NCBI GenBank assembly: GCA_031279915.1 | Contig: JAITHO010000121.1 | Coordinates: 1 to 19,493 of the forward strand | Source of the DNA: Tannerellaceae bacterium | Lineage (GTDB): Bacteria > Bacteroidota > Bacteroidia > Bacteroidales > Tannerellaceae | Direction: 5' to 3' | Length of the DNA stretch: 19,493 bases | Shown here: positions 14,311-19,493 of the stretch, in pieces | Numbering within the stretch: position 1 is the stretch's first letter | Layout: each line of letters opens with the position of its first letter | Program-made: the position numbers and the translations under genes | Notes under the pieces: model-generated | What the model was told of the DNA's origin: nothing | The model's input: only the letters and a program-made list of their open reading frames with translations | Databases searched by the model: none

Positions 14311-14841
14311 ATGGAAAGTAAGGAAGATATTTTTCTGCTCAAACTTATACAGGAGGATGATAAGAAAGCGTTCAGATACTTGTTTGATACGTTCTTTGCT
14401 CCTTTGTGCAGATTTGTTCGGCTGTATGTTGGCGAGCATACGCTTGCCGAGGAAATTGCGCTTGATGTGTTTACGGCTGTTTGGGAGAAAAAACATACAA
14501 TTGAAATAAAACATTCGTGGAAGGCTTATCTTTTCCAGGCGGCGCGCAATAAAGCTTTGAATCATATTCGAGAGAGCGAAAGATTTGTTGCCGTTTCCGA
14601 CTGGTCATGGTATAAGAAGGCTGAGACAGACTATGCTGTTGAACTAAAAGAACTGGAGCGGTTTATTGAGGAGGCGGTGTATGCATTGCCGGGCTTATGC
14701 GGAGATGTTTTCCGCAAGAGCCGCTTGGAATATTTAAGTAATAAGGAAATTGCGGAGAGGCTGAACATCTCGGTGAAATACGTAGAGGCTCAGATTACGA
14801 AAGCTCTCAAACTGCTGAGAAAGCATTTGGGCGATCTGTAG
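14311..14841 (+). CDS. ECF RNA polymerase sigma factor, Bacteroidota PUL type
   Basis: A 176-residue sigma-70 family protein with only regions 2 and 4. Region 2 spans about 22-88 (RYLFDTFFAPLCRFVRLYVG, EEIALDVFTAVWEK, KAYLFQAARNKALNHIR). Region 4 spans about 117-170 (FIEEAVYALPGLCGDVF and the HTH LSNKEIAERLNISVKYVEAQ). This matches the expanded Bacteroidota group of ECF sigma factors that are held by FecR-like anti-sigma factors and control polysaccharide utilisation loci. The FecR-type gene follows 87 bp later and the SusC gene next, the classic order. It diverges from the fucosidase operon across a 143-bp gap. No Shine-Dalgarno is seen before its ATG, as is common in this phylum. Confidence 0.95.
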   Translation: MESKEDIFLLKLIQEDDKKAFRYLFDTFFAPLCRFVRLYVGEHTLAEEIALDVFTAVWEKKHTIEIKHSWKAYLFQAARNKALNHIRESERFVAVSDWSWYKKAETDYAVELKELERFIEEAVYALPGLCGDVFRKSRLEYLSNKEIAERLNISVKYVEAQITKALKLLRKHLGDL

Positions 14842-14893
14842 TGGAAGTTCTGAAGAATTAGATTATTCTGCAAAATTTTGTAGGGTTCATTTC

Positions 14894-14928
14894 ATTTGAT
14901 TTGTCTCACTTAAAAAGACAGATCAAAT
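14894..14928 (+). promoter_or_regulatory. 13-bp hairpin directly before the anti-sigma start codon
   Basis: ATTTGATTTGTCT (14894-14906) pairs along its whole length with AGACAGATCAAAT (14916-14928), 12 Watson-Crick pairs and one G-T, around a 9-nt loop CACTTAAAA. The right arm ends at the base before the ATG of the anti-sigma gene (14929). There is no T-run, so it is not a terminator. It could hide the initiation region or be a protein-binding palindrome. Confidence 0.75.
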
Positions 14929-15963
14929 ATGAAAAGCAAAATACCCTGGGAATTGCTTATTTCCCATTTAAAGAAAGAGGCGAGCGAGGCCGACGAGAGC
15001 CAGCTTGCCCAATGGCGCAATGCCGGAACGAATGATACATTGTACCGCGAGCTTGTTTCCTTATGGCATGAGATCAGCGGCGACGCTGCTTCTTATCATC
15101 CGGATACGGCTTATTACTGGCAACGTATGGAGGCCCGGATGCTTCAAAAGGAGGCAGCAGAAGCAGCAGAAGCAGCAGTAAGCAAAGGGCAAGCGCATAC
15201 TTGGCGGAAGATGTGGCGCAGTGTGGCTGCGGCCTCTGTTGCATTATTGATTGCAGCGCCGATTTCTTATTACCTGGGCAAAAGGAATTCTCATCTTAAG
15301 GAGCATTCCGGATATGTACAGAGATGCTCGTCGCTGGATGGGAAAACTCAGATGGTTCTGCCTGACGGTACTTCTGTATGGCTAAATACGGGTTCTTCGC
15401 TTAGCTATGAGATGTCGTTTATGCAAAATCGTGTTATAAGCTTAGAAGGCGAGGCAATGTTTGATGTGAAAAGAGATTCTAAGCATCCCTTTATGGTGAA
15501 GGCGAAAGATCTGCAGGTCATAGTGCATGGAACCCGTTTCAACGTACAGGCTTATGAGGACAATCCTGATGTGCGCGTGGCTCTGCTGGAAGGGAAGGTC
15601 TCGCTCTCTGCCGAAGGCCGTATCCAGGAATTGCATCCGGGCGAAATAGCTTCGTATAATAAGGCGAGCCAAATGATATCCTTTGTGAAGGGAGGAGATA
15701 TTGAGTTTGAAACATTTTGGGCCAATAACAGCTGCACCTTCAATGCTATATCTCTGAGATTTATATGCCAATATCTGGAGCGTTGGTATCATGTCAGCAT
15801 AGAGCTGGACTCTTCCATTGCCGATACGCAGGTGTATACTTTCACTATTACAGATGAACCGCTTGAAATGGTGCTGCAGATTATGTCGAGTATTAATCCT
15901 ATAGAATATTCGTTTGAGCGAAACCGGAGAGTGAGAATAAATAAGAAGTTCCCTAAACTTTAA
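14929..15963 (+). CDS. FecR-type anti-sigma factor
   Basis: A 344-residue inner-membrane regulator. The cytoplasmic N-terminal part (1-96) would bind the sigma factor. One membrane helix lies at about 97-116 (SVAAASVALLIAAPISYYLG). The periplasmic FecR domain covers about 135-225 (QMVLPDGTSVWLNTGSSLSY, ISLEGEAMFDVKRD, VHGTRFNVQAY, ALLEGKVSL). The C-terminal domain (about 268-340, FNAISLRFICQYLERWYHV) is DUF4974-like and should contact the receptor's STN domain. Residues 75-83 are a short AEA run from a 9-bp tandem repeat (GCAGCAGAA) near 15154-15180. It lies between the sigma factor and SusC genes on the same strand, with 121 bp before SusC. Confidence 0.95.
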   Translation: MKSKIPWELLISHLKKEASEADESQLAQWRNAGTNDTLYRELVSLWHEISGDAASYHPDTAYYWQRMEARMLQKEAAEAAEAAVSKGQAHTWRKMWRSVAAASVALLIAAPISYYLGKRNSHLKEHSGYVQRCSSLDGKTQMVLPDGTSVWLNTGSSLSYEMSFMQNRVISLEGEAMFDVKRDSKHPFMVKAKDLQVIVHGTRFNVQAYEDNPDVRVALLEGKVSLSAEGRIQELHPGEIASYNKASQMISFVKGGDIEFETFWANNSCTFNAISLRFICQYLERWYHVSIELDSSIADTQVYTFTITDEPLEMVLQIMSSINPIEYSFERNRRVRINKKFPKL

Positions 15964-16084
15964 ATTCAATTGCCTATGGAATAGAAAAGATACCGTGCAG
16001 AAGCGCTTATCCGGTCAGCAGCCGGATGACCATAATGGAATTTAATACGACCCCATCAATGTCAACTTTATATTTATATGAATC
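15964..16084 (+). other. Gap between anti-sigma and SusC genes with a small hairpin
   Basis: The 121-bp gap contains ATCCGG (16009-16014) and CCGGAT (16022-16027), a 6-bp stem with a 7-nt loop and no T-run. The last 35 bases before the SusC ATG are AT-rich. No Bacteroides -7 box is obvious, so if a promoter is here it may be one read by the neighbouring ECF sigma factor. Confidence 0.35.
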
Positions 16085-19000
16085 ATGAACAATACAAATA
16101 CATACAGGAAAGGACGCAAGCTCCTCAAATATTCCTTTCTTATTTTATTCCTATCATTATCTCCTTATATATATGCACAGGAGAATCTCGCAGAACGTAT
16201 AACAATTAGCTTCTCGAATATTACCTTATCCGAGGCTATTCAAAAGATAGAAGACTATGGGAATTATACGTTCTTTTATGATGCCAACAAAACAAATCTT
16301 CAGCAACGTACCACAGTGAACGCACAAAACGCATCAATCGAAGAGTTAGTGCGGATGCTATTAAAGGATACCGATCTAACGTTTACCATAACAAACCGGC
16401 AAATAGCCCTCATCCCACGTACAGCACAAGCAACGGTTGCATACAAAAGGATAACAGGAACCGTTACGGATCTCAACGGCGAGCCCGTTATAGGCGCCAA
16501 TGTAGTTGAGAAGGGCACTACAAACGGAGCGATTACCGACACAGACGGTCGCTTTTCCTTATCTGTTCCGGAGAATGCAAGCTTGCAGATATCGTATATA
16601 GGATACAATGCCCAAACCTTGTCAGTAAGAAACCAAACCAACTTCTCAATTGCATTGAAAGAAGATTCGCAAGCTTTAGAAGAGGTTGTTGTGGTAGGAT
16701 ACGGAACCAGAAAGAAAAGCTCTTTAACAACGGCTGTTGCCTCTCTGAACGGAGATGAGCTCTCAAGCCAAAGCAGTTCCGATTTGCGCAAATCATTACA
16801 GGGAATGGTGCCCGGCCTTACGATCTTGGATAACGGAGGCGATCCGGGCAGCTTCAACATGCAAATGCAAATCCGAGGAATATCTTCTCCCAACGGCAGC
16901 GCTCCCTTAATCCTGGTCGACGGACAAGTGCACCCAAGCCTGAATGGATTGGACGCGAATACAATCGCAAGTGTCTCTGTCTTGAAAGACGCCGCATCAA
17001 CGGCAATTTATGGTTCGAGAGGCGCTAATGGAATTATCTTGATAATAACAAAAAAGGGTGAGAAAGGACGGCTGAAAGTTAATTACGAAGGCTCAATTGG
17101 ATGGCAAAGTGCAACGGCTTTGCCGCAGTTTATGGATACGGAGCAGTTTCTCAACTATCGAAATGATTTAGCATACTTCGAAAAGCAACGCAACCCCACC
17201 AGCACGCTCCCAACATATACTCAGGAAGAGATACAGGATTATCTGAAGAACATGAAAACAGATCCTGTTAATCACAGAGCCGCATCTTATGATATGGAAG
17301 ATCTGTACCGACCCAATGTTCCTCAAACAAAACATTCGCTGACAGTGAATGGAGGCGGAGATTTTGCCCGTTCCTTATTCAACATCTCGTACTCAAATCA
17401 GGAAGGCTTGATAAGAAAGCGAACTTATGAAAGAATAGGATTGAGAAGCAATACGGATTTTAACTTCTCTAAGAATCTTACAGGCTATGCCAACTTATAT
17501 TACGAACACTCCATACGCCAGCGGCAAGCATCGGGGCATGCCGAATATGAGATTGTGCAAGGCATACATAATCCTACTGCTAAATGGGGATTAGGAGGAG
17601 CTCCTTTCTATGACGAAGAAGGCAACTACATCCCCAATGCCGCCCGACGACGCAACGCAATGCTATTGACAGATCTGAATTATACCGGATTGCATAGAAC
17701 CAATGCTGATTTCGGAGCTGTTGACATCGGGCTGGATTGGGAACCGATGGAAGGCCTGAAAATAAGCGGCAGTTATGCCTATCAAAAAACCTGGCAAAAG
17801 GAAGATAAAAACGTTCCCAAGTGGAAGCTGGACTTTCAGGAATACGTCACGAATTCACTGACCTATAATAATCAACATACCTCTCGTGCAACACTGAATG
17901 GATTGATAACGTATGTAAAGAGTTTCGGGAATCACAATCTAAATCTATTGGCCGGCTATTCAACCGAAGAATTCAGTAATGAGCAAAACGAGATGTACGG
18001 ACAGGATTTCTTTAACAATGAAATACGCAATATCGGTTCCGGCTCACAGGAAAATTTCACGCTGAGCAATAGCCTAAATGAATGGGGACTGAGATCTTAC
18101 TTTGGGCGGATTGCCTACAATTACGCCGACAGATATTATGCAGAAGGAAGCATGAGATCAGACGGCTCCTCCCGTTTTCCCAAAGGAAACAGATACAGCC
18201 AATTCCCTGGAGTATCCGTTGGCTGGCGAATATCCAATGAAAAAATATGGGAAAGCCTGCAAACTCTGATCCCTAACTTAAAAATACGGTATTCATACGG
18301 ACAGACCGGAAGCCATGATGGTATAGGAAATTATTCGTACATCCCACAGTTGACGGTCGGCCAATATTATGATTTTGCTAGCGGGCCAAATGGAGAATAC
18401 GCCGTAAATACAGTACGTCAAACCAATCTTGCCTCCAGTGAACTGTCTTGGGAGAAAGTGATACAGAATAATTATGGATTAGATGTTGCTTTCATTGCGA
18501 ACAAACTGAATCTAACCTTCGATTACTTCACTAAAGTAACGAACGACGTCTTGCTGGATCTTGCTATACCTAAGATAATCGGTCTGAATCCGGCGAAAAC
18601 GAATGCAGGGAAGGTGGAGAACAAAGGATGGGAGCTGGATATTAGCTGGCGTGATGCAATCGGCGATTTCTCTTATTCGGGAAGCTTTGCCATTGCTCAT
18701 GTAAAGAACAAGCTTGTGGATTATGCCGGACTTGGCATAACGCAGATTAATGATATGTATTACCGCTGGGAAGGCAGTCCGTTATTCGCCATACGCGGCT
18801 ACAAGGTAATAGGCATTATTCAGACTGAAGCCGAAGCCGCCGCCGTACCCAAGATAGATGCATACGCCAGCCAGGTGGCTCCGGGAGATTACATCTATGA
18901 AGACGTAAATAAAGATGGCAAGATTGATTGGGACAACGATGCTCAGTATTTAGGATCCAGAACCCCGGAATATACATACAACCTGCGCTTGTCAGCTGCA

Positions 19001-19493
19001 TGGAAAGGCTTTGATCTGACAATGCTCTGGAATGGAGTTGCCAAAGCGGAAACTTATCTTGCCGGATATTTGGGCGAAGGAGGGGCATACAATAATGCGC
19101 CGGTCTCAACATTTGTTCTAAATAATTATTGGAAAAAGGAAGGAGACACTAACGTTCATTTTGGGCGTCCGTTGTTTCGAGAAAGTAATAACCTGATGGA
19201 ACGTGGATATTCGTCGGCCTTTGTGTGGGACGCCAGCTTCCTGCGACTGAGATCGCTCATTGTTGGCTATTCCTTGCCTGAGAGCATAACTAAGCGAATA
19301 CGCATAAACAGAGTACGATTCTTCTTTGACGGCAACAATCTCCTGACATTTTCTTCCTTTATGAGCAATTGGGGATTGGATCCGGAAGATGTGCCGGTAA
19401 GCGGTGCAGGATTTGACGGAGGAGCTTCAAACACCAAAAGGCATATCCATCCTCCTCAACTTAAATCCTATAACATTGGAGTTAACATTCAGT
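16085..19493 (+). CDS. SusC-type TonB-dependent receptor with STN domain (3' end cut by the window)
   Basis: Open without a stop from the ATG at 16085 to the last base, 1136 full codons. The end, QLKSYNIGVNIQ, looks like the final beta-strand of SusC proteins, so only one or a few codons are missing. Domains: signal peptide (1-31, cleaved after IYA); STN domain (about 39-110, ITISFSNITLSEAIQKIEDY), the part that signals to FecR anti-sigma factors; carboxypeptidase-regulatory-like domain (about 122-195, ITGTVTDLNGEPVIGANV); TonB-box-like EEVVVVGYG (199-207); plug (about 205-330, with VLKDAASTAIYGSRGANG at 299-316); then the 22-strand barrel. DVNKDGKIDW (from 18902) is a calcium-site-like loop. 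It imports glycan fragments across the outer membrane with a SusD partner, presumably encoded just outside the window. Confidence 0.96.
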   Translation, partial: MNNTNTYRKGRKLLKYSFLILFLSLSPYIYAQENLAERITISFSNITLSEAIQKIEDYGNYTFFYDANKTNLQQRTTVNAQNASIEELVRMLLKDTDLTFTITNRQIALIPRTAQATVAYKRITGTVTDLNGEPVIGANVVEKGTTNGAITDTDGRFSLSVPENASLQISYIGYNAQTLSVRNQTNFSIALKEDSQALEEVVVVGYGTRKKSSLTTAVASLNGDELSSQSSSDLRKSLQGMVPGLTILDNGGDPGSFNMQMQIRGISSPNGSAPLILVDGQVHPSLNGLDANTIASVSVLKDAASTAIYGSRGANGIILIITKKGEKGRLKVNYEGSIGWQSATALPQFMDTEQFLNYRNDLAYFEKQRNPTSTLPTYTQEEIQDYLKNMKTDPVNHRAASYDMEDLYRPNVPQTKHSLTVNGGGDFARSLFNISYSNQEGLIRKRTYERIGLRSNTDFNFSKNLTGYANLYYEHSIRQRQASGHAEYEIVQGIHNPTAKWGLGGAPFYDEEGNYIPNAARRRNAMLLTDLNYTGLHRTNADFGAVDIGLDWEPMEGLKISGSYAYQKTWQKEDKNVPKWKLDFQEYVTNSLTYNNQHTSRATLNGLITYVKSFGNHNLNLLAGYSTEEFSNEQNEMYGQDFFNNEIRNIGSGSQENFTLSNSLNEWGLRSYFGRIAYNYADRYYAEGSMRSDGSSRFPKGNRYSQFPGVSVGWRISNEKIWESLQTLIPNLKIRYSYGQTGSHDGIGNYSYIPQLTVGQYYDFASGPNGEYAVNTVRQTNLASSELSWEKVIQNNYGLDVAFIANKLNLTFDYFTKVTNDVLLDLAIPKIIGLNPAKTNAGKVENKGWELDISWRDAIGDFSYSGSFAIAHVKNKLVDYAGLGITQINDMYYRWEGSPLFAIRGYKVIGIIQTEAEAAAVPKIDAYASQVAPGDYIYEDVNKDGKIDWDNDAQYLGSRTPEYTYNLRLSAAWKGFDLTMLWNGVAKAETYLAGYLGEGGAYNNAPVSTFVLNNYWKKEGDTNVHFGRPLFRESNNLMERGYSSAFVWDASFLRLRSLIVGYSLPESITKRIRINRVRFFFDGNNLLTFSSFMSNWGLDPEDVPVSGAGFDGGASNTKRHIHPPQLKSYNIGVNIQ

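Noticed and set aside
14234..14509. ATG at 14264 with a strong GAGGAGGAA leader just before the sigma gene
   Set aside because: The frame runs out of phase into the sigma factor gene and encodes no recognisable protein; the leader is striking, but a gene is not supported.
15154..15180. 9-bp GCAGCAGAA microsatellite in the anti-sigma gene as a phase-variation switch
   Set aside because: The unit is a multiple of 3, so copy changes would not shift the frame; at most the short Ala/Glu linker length would vary.

Overview
The window looks like a chromosomal segment of a Bacteroidota (Bacteroidales-type) bacterium. The evidence is a SusC-type TonB-dependent receptor with an N-terminal STN domain beside an ECF sigma factor and a FecR-type anti-sigma factor; a lineage-typical DUF4783-nadC pair next to rlmH; a DUF6261-type protein; and several upstream elements matching the Bacteroides -7 box TAnnTTTG rather than the E. 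coli -10/-35. The species cannot be named from the sequence alone.

Layout, left to right. (1) 1-138 is the signal-peptide end of a secreted protein that leaves the window on the minus strand. (2) 139-2290 is an accessory-looking stretch: a possible short ORF or remnant, a clear intrinsic terminator, a DUF6261-like gene with a duplicated proline-rich tail, and upstream of it an ORF made of about thirteen 42-bp tandem repeats (14 residues each) with its own good Bacteroides promoter. (3) 2442-4292 is housekeeping: rlmH (minus), divergent DUF4783 gene and nadC (plus). (4) 4314-8608 is a minus-strand surface-glycan set: GT2 glycosyltransferase, GT4 glycosyltransferase, mannose-1-phosphate guanylyltransferase and a membrane-anchored metallophosphoesterase. 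(5) 8793-10248 is a padR-pspC operon ending in a strong terminator. (6) 10249-10767 is non-coding and unusually structured: four direct units at an exact 41-bp spacing followed by a 63-bp inverted repeat with a 125-nt spacer. (7) 10768-14167 is a tightly coupled minus-strand operon, lipoprotein GH29 alpha-L-fucosidase, aldo/keto reductase resembling L-galactose/L-fucose dehydrogenase, and amidohydrolase-2 lactonase-like enzyme, joined by two ATGA overlaps. (8) 14311-19493 runs the other way: ECF sigma factor, FecR-type anti-sigma factor and a SusC receptor that is open to the last base and lacks only its final codons.

How they may work together. The GH29 operon and the sigma/anti-sigma/SusC set are divergent and probably form the left part of a polysaccharide utilisation locus for a fucosylated glycan. 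The receptor senses and imports the glycan, its STN domain signals to FecR, and FecR releases the sigma factor. The fucosidase would release L-fucose, which the two enzymes behind it could oxidise to fuconolactone and open to fuconate without phosphorylation. A SusD gene would be expected just beyond the right edge.

The least explained elements are the 42-bp repeat ORF, the 41-bp repeat cluster with its long inverted repeat, and a 13-bp hairpin ending at the base before the anti-sigma start codon.
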